Shown piece by piece: positions 1-7,102 of a DNA stretch of 14,259 bases. Under the pieces are notes generated by a model, which searched no databases, had not been told where the DNA came from, and saw only the letters and a program-made list of their open reading frames with translations. Source of the stretch: an uncultured Lachnospiraceae bacterium (GTDB taxonomy: Bacteria; Bacillota_A; Clostridia; Lachnospirales; Lachnospiraceae); NCBI GenBank assembly GCA_900553635.1, contig USDU01000045.1:1-14259 (forward strand). Direction: 5' to 3'. A program made the translations under genes and the position numbers. Each line of letters begins with the position of its first letter. Position 1 is the first letter of the stretch.

Positions 1-2
1 AT

Positions 3-392
3 GGTACAAAGATGTCTGTACCTAAGGGAGTCACGGTCAATGATCTGACGACAGAAAGCACAGACAAAAACGGCAGGACCATGAACCGTTATTATTACAA
101 TGGTCAATATGTTGGCTATGTGATGGAAGCAGATCCGACACCTGCACCAACAGAAGCACCTGTACAGGAAGAAGTAACCGAAGAAACTCCGGCAGGAGAA
201 CAGGCAGAAAACGCAGTATCAGAAATACAGAATGAAACAAAGGGATTTTCCAGGACAATGCAGCCCGTCTCCGGCACTGAGGCCGGGTTCAGATGGCCGC
301 CCTCTGTCACACTGCCCGGCGCGTCCGGAATCCGAAACTCTACTTTTGCTCCCTCCGGCTCCCGCAGTTCCACATTGCCGCTCTCTGTATAG
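3..392 (+). CDS. Fragment of a surface-type protein (Tyr-rich segment plus Pro/Glu/Thr linker), open to the left edge and cut at a junction
   Basis: The frame is open from base 3, with a first Met at 12. It reads a Tyr-rich segment containing RYYYNGQYVGYV, then a linker rich in Pro, Thr, Glu and Ala (PTPAPTEAPVQEEVTEETP) up to about residue 75. Such linkers commonly precede sorting signals in Gram-positive wall proteins. From about base 250-262 onward the frame is simply the antisense of the adhesin: it becomes Ser/Pro/Arg-rich and stops at 392. The genuine coding part is therefore probably 3 to about 250, with both its start and its natural end missing. Over bases 1-250 the plus frame looks far more protein-like than the overlapping minus frame. 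The family is not recognised. A coding fragment is likely; its function is unknown. Confidence 0.4.
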   Translation, partial: GTKMSVPKGVTVNDLTTESTDKNGRTMNRYYYNGQYVGYVMEADPTPAPTEAPVQEEVTEETPAGEQAENAVSEIQNETKGFSRTMQPVSGTEAGFRWPPSVTLPGASGIRNSTFAPSGSRSSTLPLSV

Positions 393-3300
393 CTCTCTGT
401 AAATTTCACCAGATAGCCCTCCCGCGGCAGCTTTTCTGTGATGGTGTAACACTTATCCACAGAGAGCCCCCGGATGGTATACCCGTTATCCACTCTGGTC
501 ATCCAGGTTTCCACAGGCTCTCCCTTCTCATCCGTAATCTCCAGGCAGGCGTCCGCCAGTTCGTTATGGGTCAGATCGTCCTGCAGGCGGATCGTGAGCT
601 TCGTCGGGGCATTTTCCACAAAATCACTGAAATTCAGGTAATGAACGGAATCATCCTCCCTGTCCTTCGCCACGTCATAAAGAATCTCCTTCGTGCTGCT
701 GTAGTAGCCGTCCGGCGCTTTCGTCTCCCGGATGCGGTAGAGACCGATGGGAACATCTGTCACAAAGCGCGCCAGCCCGTCCGCTCCGGACAGGGCCGTC
801 TCCACCTCCGTTCCTTCCCGGTAAATCAGCTCACCAAAAATATTGCAGACGTCCTCTGCCGCGTATAGGGTAAAGGCGGCGCCGGATACCGGAATCCGTT
901 CTTCTCCGTCCACACCGTATTTTTCTGCCAGCATGCCGATCCGGCGGGGAGCATCCGGATCTTTATCTGGATCCTTATCCGGATCTTCACCCGGTTTTTC
1001 GATCTCCTGTTTCGGATTCTCAAACCGTACGGAAATGATGTCTCCCAGATCCACCGTCTGCGTACACATTCCCGGATCCCGATAATAGCCAGCCGGAGCC
1101 TTCACCTCCACGACACGGTAGCTTCCCGCCGGAAGTCCGGTTACCTGCACCTTGCCATCCTGCCCGGTCCGCAGCACAAGCGCTGCCTCCGTACCATCCG
1201 GCAGCATGCGTTCTGCTTTCACCAGCTCGCCCTTTCCTTCCGGCACATCTATGGTAAAATATTGCATGGCTCCGGTTTTCTTCTGTTCCGCATACTGTTC
1301 CAGCACCAATGCGTCCTTTTCAAAAAGTACCCCCTCCTGGCCGTCCGGATAGCCGATTTGCTCCTTCGCCTGAAGCACATATTCCGCTCCCGGAAGTCCC
1401 ATAATCTCATATATCGGGGTCTCAATCCGGTTGCCATTTTCATCGATTTCTTTTTCCGTCCCCACCGGAACCGGTCCCTCCTTCGTAATTTCCAGAACAC
1501 CGGCTTCCGGCTTTAGGAACAGGCTCACCACCTGGAGCTTTCCCGTATCCAGTACGGTAAAGGCCACATCCCTTTTCCCGTTATTCGAAGCATACTGCTT
1601 GGACAGCTCCAGACTGTCTGTCTTGTCCGTTACATAGCCGTCCTTCAGCAGGAATCCTTCTTCATAGCCCGACGGAGTCACCAGTTCCCTTACCCGGTAG
1701 GTTTTTCCCCGCTCCAGCTTCCGGATAATCGGATTGTTTTTTGAAACAGTCGTGAATGTTTCTACAACGGACTCATTTTCATCCAAAAGCTGTAGAGTCG
1801 CGCCGGTCAGCTCGTTTTCCGTAAACCAGTCCATCAGGTTAATCTGTACGCGGATCGGGTCATTTTTCACCACGCCCTTCAGGCTGATGGTTTCCCGCTG
1901 ATCCGCCCGGTAGGAAGCGTCCACGTTGACGCGCATGGAGCTGCCAGCGTATCCTGCCGGGGCATGAAGCTCTTTCACGTAATATCTGCCCAGTGGCAAA
2001 TCTACGGCAAAGACCGCGCGTTCTACCTTTCCTTCCGCGTTCAGCGCCGTGGCCGCCTGACCCAGCAGGGTATCCTTTTTCACCAGGATTTTTCCCCGGT
2101 AATCAGCAATATTCTCCGCCGCGTATAGTCCAAATGCTGCTCCGGCCAGCACCCTCCCGGTCTCGGCGTCCTGTTTCTCTATGGCAAGCCGCACCTGCTG
2201 CCGGGGATTCTGATACATCGTATCCCGGTAAATGACCGGCACCTCCTGGCCCGCCCAGGTAATCTCAATACTGCGGGGCTTCGCGTTTTCCGTACTCAGG
2301 GCAAAACCTGCGCCCGCCTTCACCTGCGTCACCGTGTAGCTTCCAAGCGGAAGCCCCCACGGAATATCGGTTCCTTCCAGATCCTTCTGTCCGGTCCAGG
2401 TCTGGCCTTTTGCATCAGTCACAAGAGTCATGAGCAGTTCTCCGGCTTCGTATAGCTTCTCTTTGTTTGCTCCCTCCTGCGTATAGATATCCGCTGCCGC
2501 GCGGATTTCAAATTCCGCGCCCGCCACCGGCTGAGCCTCATAGGTAAACTGATATCCTGTTTCCGTCTTTTGTGCTCTTTTCAGCTGTTCCCCCTCCGCG
2601 TACACACTGATTTTACCCACTGCCGGGGTGTTTTTCTGGCGCACCTTCACTACGAAAGCCTTTGCTTCGCTGTCATAAACTGCCTCTCCCGAGGAAATGA
2701 TGAATTTCACAGAGCCTTCCGGCATCGGCCTCCATTTTCCATCGGCCTCCGTTTCGTAAAAGGTTCCGTTTCCACTTTCGAAAATACTCTTTTTGGCAAT
2801 GACGCCCTCATGCCCCTGCAGGATATATCCGTCTGGGGCGGACACTTCCTCCAGCTCATAGATACCGGCCGGAAGCGCTGTTGGCGTATCCACGTAGCAG
2901 GTTCCATCCTTCTTCACCTGCCGGGTCGTATACGGCTTTGTATAGGTTCCAAGCTGCGCGCCCTGGCTGTACTGCACTACCAGATCGCCATACTGCTCCT
3001 GATAGGCCTTCTTCTGGGCCGAGCTCCATTCCGTTGTGTAATAAGAGAACCATTTTCCCTCCGTATCATGGATCACATAGGACGCCCCCGGCTTTTGCAC
3101 CGGCTTTCCCGTAACACTGTCGTATTTTTCTATCCGTACCAGGGCATTGACCGGACGGTCCTGAAGAATCACCAGATCCGAAAGCTTCCGTCCCCGTCCG
3201 TCTCCCTCGACCGTTCCGTCCCGATCGTCACCCGCTATCTGCACCACAAAGGGCCGGGTAGCAATCCGGTTCTTCGGAACTGTTGTCTCCACAATCAGAT

Positions 3301-6300
3301 AACGGCCATAGGCCAGGGACGGCGTCGTCACCATACCGCGACTGTCGCTGAACAGCTCGCCTGTCAGATACTCGTTCGGGCTCTCTGCCTCATAGACATA
3401 TCCCTCTCCATAGTCCAGTTTCTTAACCAGCTTTCCAGCCTTCACTTCCGCACTGTCCGCCTCCGCGAAGACCTGTGCCGGGCAAAAAGCGCGCACGGCA
3501 CGGTAATCCAATGTCTGCCCGTCCCGAAAATCATCTATGACTGCCTGCACCACCTCCACGTCGGAAAGATCCGCATATCTTCCATCTGCGAATTCTGACA
3601 GGGCATAAATGGAAAATCCGGCTCCCTCCAGAGGATCCAACCGGTCGGTTCGATCCGTTCCTGCCACCTTGTAGAAGGTCAGCCGCTGCTTTTTCACCTG
3701 CTCATAGACTTTGAAATCCCTGATTTCCACCTCCGGTACTTCCTCGCCCTGCCACTCCAGGGTAAATTCCGCTTTCTCCGGATTGACCAGGTAGCCCTCG
3801 CCTGCTTCCTGCTCCTGCAGATAATAGCAGCCAAGCTCCAAATTTTCGATGCAGATCTGACAGCCCGTCCCAATCTCTATCGTGTCCCTTCCGGACGGAT
3901 CCTGCCGATAGTACCGCACACCGTCCCGGCTTCCGGTAAAGCGCAGTCGAATCTCCTCATCCTTTCGGTACAGAGCACCTGTGGCGCCGTCCTGATGGAT
4001 CAAATCCGCCGCTGCGAACAGCTTGTAGGCTGCACCGGTCAGACTGGCTTCGCCCTGGGAAACGCGCTCCTTTCCCTCCGCGTCATTTTTCGTAAACCGG
4101 ATTTTTCCCCTGACCCGTTGATTTTCAAAGGTTCCGCTGTCCCCATTGGTCAGCGAAATCGTCTCTCGGTTTCTCGCCGCATCCGGCGAAATCACCAGGT
4201 CATAGACATTTTTTTCTTTCTCCCCCTTCCAGTCTCCGTAATAGCCTTCCGGCGCCTGCGTCTCGATAACCCGGAATTTACCCTGATTATCCGGCGCGTA
4301 GTACAGCCAGGCCGGGCTTATGTATATCCCTTTCTGGTTTTCCGTAAGCTTCATGCCTTCCGAACCACCGTTCAACGTCCCTGTCTCGTAAGTCTGGCCT
4401 GTTCCTTCTGTGGTTCCCTTATAGGGCAGATATTTTCCGGCTCGCCGGCTCCACATAAAGACAGAAAACTCCGCGCCGCTCAAGGGATTGCCGGTCTCGC
4501 TGTCGGTCTTTTCCACCTGAACCTTTACCTTGAAGGGTTCATTGTACAACTGGGTATCTGTCACGTCTCCACCGGTCACCAGACTCTCCAGCTGCGTATA
4601 ATAGCCTGGCGTCTGTTCCGTCACCTGATAGGAAATGAGTCTGCCTCTTTCGTCATATTTGATAAGCGGCTTCTCGCTTCCATCCGGCATGACGCGTCGA
4701 TTAAAGCTGTAACGCCAGCCCCGGCTTCCGTTAGTTCGTGTATTATTGACCTGCGTAGCCGTGGTCTGTCCCGGGAGTGTCCGCATCAGGCGTACAACCA
4801 GACTGTCTGCCCGGGAACCTGAAACAGTCCAGTTCTTCTTCCCCTGAAACTGCAAGGTTCCATACTTCAGCGTTGGTGTGACCACGCCTGCCTTTCGCGT
4901 CTGCTGATGATACATACCGCCTTCAATGGCGTAATCCAGCACTGCGCCTGCCTTCACCGGATCTGCCGAAATCTCCGGCTGTCCTGCGCCTGTCTCATCC
5001 CTGTTGGTGGGATAGACAGCATCCGCCAGAAGATAACGGTACTTCTCCTTCAAACGCAGCTTCACGGTGCAGCGATAGGTCGTTCCCGCTTCATCCGGCA
5101 CTTTCCAGATAAGCTTTCCAGTGGCCCGGTTAAGGGATGCCTGTCCGCCGTCAGCGCTCAGAATTTCCACCGGTTCCCAATATTTCGTCTCAATCTGATC
5201 CGTCAGCGTCTTACGAACTGCCTTAACCTCTGACGCTTTTTTCTCAATATTTAAAAGTGTCTGGGCAAATGCGGAACCATTTCCTCCGTCAAAGGATAGG
5301 GTCTGCCAGAAATTGGCTGCATGATCGGCGCTTCCCGCTATTTCCTGCAGGAGTTTCGCACCTGACGCGTCTGCGGTCATGCCTATCGCCAGCGTAAACA
5401 GCTCCGTATTGGGCAGACTGCGAATCTGTGCCGCCTTCGCCCTCACATTTGCCAAATCCGTTTCACACTCGCCGTCCGAGATAAATATGACCTTGGTGTA
5501 TACATTTTTCCGACGGCTGTCCGTGGCGTTTCGTGTTGTGATAATATCATACGCTTCCTGAAGGGACGAAAGATAATAGGTTCCGGAATAATTCTTCACC
5601 TCGCTGACCGCCCGCTTCACCTGCTCGTAATTGTCCGTCAACGGCGTATAATTATACAGTCCTTTATCCCGCTTATCGCCTGTGATTTTACTGTATTCAT
5701 CCGCAAAACTCCAGAACGCCACCCGGGAACGCAGTCCGTCTCCGGTCACTTTCGCATTCTGGGCCGCAATCATATCCACCAGCTCCTGGATTCCCTTTTT
5801 TGCCATGGAAAGCCGATCATAGCAGCCATTTTCCAGTGTCGGCATGATTTTGGTTCCATTCTGGTTGTAATGGCGCTCCCAGAAATCAAAGCTGCCCGGC
5901 AGATTATAAAACCACACATTTTTTTTGTAATCATACCCTGTAAAGTAATCTATCATGTGCAAATAAATACCACCCTTGTAATAATAATGGGCGGGATTGA
6001 TGCATGGAGAATGATAACCCATGTAATTATACGCGCTTCCGTCTTCATGATTGTAATCGCTCAGCGCCATGGTTCTCGTTCTGTCCAGAATGATAATATA
6101 ATCGGTGGGAATATTAGAATAATCTGAAGTATCTTTTTCTGTGATCGTCAGTTCCGCGTAACCATCCTCGATATTGGTCCAGCGGGCAGACTTTTCAAGT
6201 TCAATATCCGGCTCATTGTCTTTCCTTGTATGGGACTGATTTCCCTGGAAATCTCCGGGAATGCTGCTGTCTTCCCCGGACAGCTCCCCCTGCTCCTGAC

Positions 6301-6886
6301 TTTCCAGTTCATAAATACGAACTTCCACGTCCGCATCCGGCATTTCAAAGGTCAGGATATCTTCTTCCTCTCCGGCCTCCAGTTCGACATCCTCACAGGT
6401 GATTTCAGCTGCCCAGATATTCATTCCCGTGTTGGTCACACGGATCTTTACCTTGGTTCCTTCGTAAAGCTCGTCGCTGTCCGCCTCTGCCGACAGCGTT
6501 TCGGAAGGATTGCCGTTCGGATCCTCACAACGGATCCGAAGTGTCCGGAGTCCTTTTTCAGACTCTCCGGGCTCCTCCGGTTCCTCCTGCTCTGTCGTTT
6601 CCGATACCCCGCTGTTTTCCGGCTGTTTGACGCTCTCTGCCGGATCTTCTGTATCCAAATCCGGCTCTTCTGTATCTGTCGCTTCTTCTGTCGGTTCTTC
6701 CAGCCGAACGGTCACTTCCGTCTCCCCGGCCTTTCCGGGACTCTCTGATACATCCGGTGTCTCCGACATTTCTGCCGCATAGCTTATGCTTCCTCCTCCA
6801 ATCAGAGGACCCAAAGAAGACACTGACAGCGTCAATGCCAGCATCAGTGTCAGCAGTCGCTTCCCGGACCACTTTTTCCATTTCAT
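116..6886 (-). CDS. Giant VWA/Cna-B (SpaA-type) surface adhesin with a VPETG motif; the C-terminal tail is probably not native
   Basis: The product is a secreted cell-wall adhesin or pilus-tip-like protein, presumably binding a host or matrix ligand. The N-terminus is a signal peptide (MKWKKWSGKRLL, hydrophobic core, YAA near residue 38). An acidic Glu/Pro/Thr stretch runs to about 110, and a small beta repeat ending in TFEMPDADVEV spans 113-195. A von Willebrand A domain covers about 261-548, with a MIDAS-like DRTRT (268-272) and ISDGE (469-473). About eleven Cna-B/SpaA beta-sandwich modules follow between 676 and 2190. Many start with a Lys strand (VEKTDSETG, IEKQDAETG) and end in E-x-x-AP-x-GY, the pattern of intramolecular isopeptide modules. 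VPETG lies at 2204-2208. The last 48 residues lack Lys, Arg and a membrane segment and probably come from foreign DNA at the junction. The start at 6886 has an upstream AAAGGACAG. Promoter and leader are described separately. The VWA/Cna-B call is secure; the ligand is unknown. Confidence 0.9.
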   Translation of the reverse strand: MKWKKWSGKRLLTLMLALTLSVSSLGPLIGGGSISYAAEMSETPDVSESPGKAGETEVTVRLEEPTEEATDTEEPDLDTEDPAESVKQPENSGVSETTEQEEPEEPGESEKGLRTLRIRCEDPNGNPSETLSAEADSDELYEGTKVKIRVTNTGMNIWAAEITCEDVELEAGEEEDILTFEMPDADVEVRIYELESQEQGELSGEDSSIPGDFQGNQSHTRKDNEPDIELEKSARWTNIEDGYAELTITEKDTSDYSNIPTDYIIILDRTRTMALSDYNHEDGSAYNYMGYHSPCINPAHYYYKGGIYLHMIDYFTGYDYKKNVWFYNLPGSFDFWERHYNQNGTKIMPTLENGCYDRLSMAKKGIQELVDMIAAQNAKVTGDGLRSRVAFWSFADEYSKITGDKRDKGLYNYTPLTDNYEQVKRAVSEVKNYSGTYYLSSLQEAYDIITTRNATDSRRKNVYTKVIFISDGECETDLANVRAKAAQIRSLPNTELFTLAIGMTADASGAKLLQEIAGSADHAANFWQTLSFDGGNGSAFAQTLLNIEKKASEVKAVRKTLTDQIETKYWEPVEILSADGGQASLNRATGKLIWKVPDEAGTTYRCTVKLRLKEKYRYLLADAVYPTNRDETGAGQPEISADPVKAGAVLDYAIEGGMYHQQTRKAGVVTPTLKYGTLQFQGKKNWTVSGSRADSLVVRLMRTLPGQTTATQVNNTRTNGSRGWRYSFNRRVMPDGSEKPLIKYDERGRLISYQVTEQTPGYYTQLESLVTGGDVTDTQLYNEPFKVKVQVEKTDSETGNPLSGAEFSVFMWSRRAGKYLPYKGTTEGTGQTYETGTLNGGSEGMKLTENQKGIYISPAWLYYAPDNQGKFRVIETQAPEGYYGDWKGEKEKNVYDLVISPDAARNRETISLTNGDSGTFENQRVRGKIRFTKNDAEGKERVSQGEASLTGAAYKLFAAADLIHQDGATGALYRKDEEIRLRFTGSRDGVRYYRQDPSGRDTIEIGTGCQICIENLELGCYYLQEQEAGEGYLVNPEKAEFTLEWQGEEVPEVEIRDFKVYEQVKKQRLTFYKVAGTDRTDRLDPLEGAGFSIYALSEFADGRYADLSDVEVVQAVIDDFRDGQTLDYRAVRAFCPAQVFAEADSAEVKAGKLVKKLDYGEGYVYEAESPNEYLTGELFSDSRGMVTTPSLAYGRYLIVETTVPKNRIATRPFVVQIAGDDRDGTVEGDGRGRKLSDLVILQDRPVNALVRIEKYDSVTGKPVQKPGASYVIHDTEGKWFSYYTTEWSSAQKKAYQEQYGDLVVQYSQGAQLGTYTKPYTTRQVKKDGTCYVDTPTALPAGIYELEEVSAPDGYILQGHEGVIAKKSIFESGNGTFYETEADGKWRPMPEGSVKFIISSGEAVYDSEAKAFVVKVRQKNTPAVGKISVYAEGEQLKRAQKTETGYQFTYEAQPVAGAEFEIRAAADIYTQEGANKEKLYEAGELLMTLVTDAKGQTWTGQKDLEGTDIPWGLPLGSYTVTQVKAGAGFALSTENAKPRSIEITWAGQEVPVIYRDTMYQNPRQQVRLAIEKQDAETGRVLAGAAFGLYAAENIADYRGKILVKKDTLLGQAATALNAEGKVERAVFAVDLPLGRYYVKELHAPAGYAGSSMRVNVDASYRADQRETISLKGVVKNDPIRVQINLMDWFTENELTGATLQLLDENESVVETFTTVSKNNPIIRKLERGKTYRVRELVTPSGYEEGFLLKDGYVTDKTDSLELSKQYASNNGKRDVAFTVLDTGKLQVVSLFLKPEAGVLEITKEGPVPVGTEKEIDENGNRIETPIYEIMGLPGAEYVLQAKEQIGYPDGQEGVLFEKDALVLEQYAEQKKTGAMQYFTIDVPEGKGELVKAERMLPDGTEAALVLRTGQDGKVQVTGLPAGSYRVVEVKAPAGYYRDPGMCTQTVDLGDIISVRFENPKQEIEKPGEDPDKDPDKDPDAPRRIGMLAEKYGVDGEERIPVSGAAFTLYAAEDVCNIFGELIYREGTEVETALSGADGLARFVTDVPIGLYRIRETKAPDGYYSSTKEILYDVAKDREDDSVHYLNFSDFVENAPTKLTIRLQDDLTHNELADACLEITDEKGEPVETWMTRVDNGYTIRGLSVDKCYTITEKLPREGYLVKFTESYTESGNVELREPEGAKVEFRIPDAPGSVTEGGHLNPASVPETGCIVLENPFVSFCISDTAFSACSPAGVSSVTSSCTGASVGAGVGSASIT
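245..262. other. Putative tail-to-tail junction between two truncated surface-protein genes
   Basis: To the right, the minus strand encodes convincing adhesin up to VPETG (263-277). To the left, the plus strand encodes the convincing protein and the minus frame turns into low-complexity Ser/Ala/Cys/Val/Gly sequence. The change of coding strand falls somewhere in about 245-262. No transposon end, long inverted repeat or recombination site can be seen at the boundary. The exact breakpoint cannot be fixed by eye. It may be a genuine rearrangement or an assembly artefact. Confidence 0.5.
953..988 (-). repeat. Three tandem 12-bp units encoding an Asp-Pro-Asp-Lys hinge in the adhesin
   Basis: On the plus strand the units are ATCCGGATCTTT, ATCTGGATCCTT and ATCCGGATCTTC, each differing from the others at only a few bases. 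Read on the minus strand they give the DPDKDPDKDPDA run (residues 1968-1979 of the adhesin), a charged linker between the ninth and tenth beta-sandwich modules. Short in-frame tandem units like this can change copy number by slippage without breaking the frame. Confidence 0.75.
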
Positions 6887-7069
6887 TCCATGATCTGTCC
6901 TTTCTTTCTTTTCGTATCATCCTCCTTCGTAAGTAACCGTCGTCCAGCGTTCTCCGTTCTTCTACACCTGACTACCTGCCTTTCCTGCCGCTTTGTCTGC
7001 ATGTTTTCTTCTTCGTGGAATCGTGAGGAGATGCTCCTCTGTGAATCAGTAAGAATCTCTGATACACGA
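6887..7069 (-). promoter_or_regulatory. Long 5' leader of the adhesin gene with a hairpin and a short overlapping reading frame
   Basis: About 177 nt separate the predicted transcription start (about 7063) from the adhesin ATG (6886). A 6-bp stem with a 3-nt loop lies at 7025-7039 (GAGGAG/CTCCTC), and the transcript's AGGAG is inside the stem. A frame of 39 codons with an ATG start runs from 7002 to its TGA at 6885-6883 and overlaps the adhesin ATG as ATGA. Its product would be very basic and charged and has no strong ribosome site, so it may be chance. The adhesin's own site is AAAGGA, about 11 nt upstream of ATG. No riboswitch was recognised. Confidence 0.4.
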
Positions 7070-7098
7070 AGAATACCAGATTCTGGAAAATAAGTCAA
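7070..7098 (-). promoter_or_regulatory. Sigma-A-type promoter of the adhesin gene with a palindrome in its spacer
   Basis: On the minus strand the -35 is TTGACT (7098-7093), the spacer is exactly 17 bp and the -10 is TATTCT (7075-7070). The -35 matches consensus at 5 of 6 positions and the -10 at 4 of 6. The spacer holds a perfect 11-bp palindrome, CCAGATTCTGG on the plus strand (7076-7086), placed like a regulator site. The promoter starts right after the stop codon of the LuxR-type gene (7105-7103). No terminator is visible between them, so readthrough from the regulator is also possible. Confidence 0.6.
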
Positions 7099-7102
7099 GT
7101 AT

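Noticed and set aside
3..22. GGTACA...TGTACC inverted repeat at the left edge as a recombination site
   Set aside because: The arms are only 6 bp and lie inside an apparent coding frame, away from the junction at 245-262; no recombinase gene is visible.
2570..3598. A 342-codon plus-strand open frame inside the adhesin gene
   Set aside because: It is antisense to well-formed Cna-B modules, rich in His, Arg, Leu and Cys, with no ribosome site and no recognisable domain.
5919..5926. Run of eight A (minus strand) in the adhesin VWA coding region as a phase-variation tract
   Set aside because: Eight bases encoding an ordinary Lys-Lys-Asn is short and could be chance; the frame is intact and nothing else supports slippage.
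6558..6920. A 120-codon minus-strand frame overlapping the adhesin start
   Set aside because: It is an out-of-frame shadow of the adhesin N-terminus, very rich in Arg and Gly; the adhesin frame has the signal peptide.
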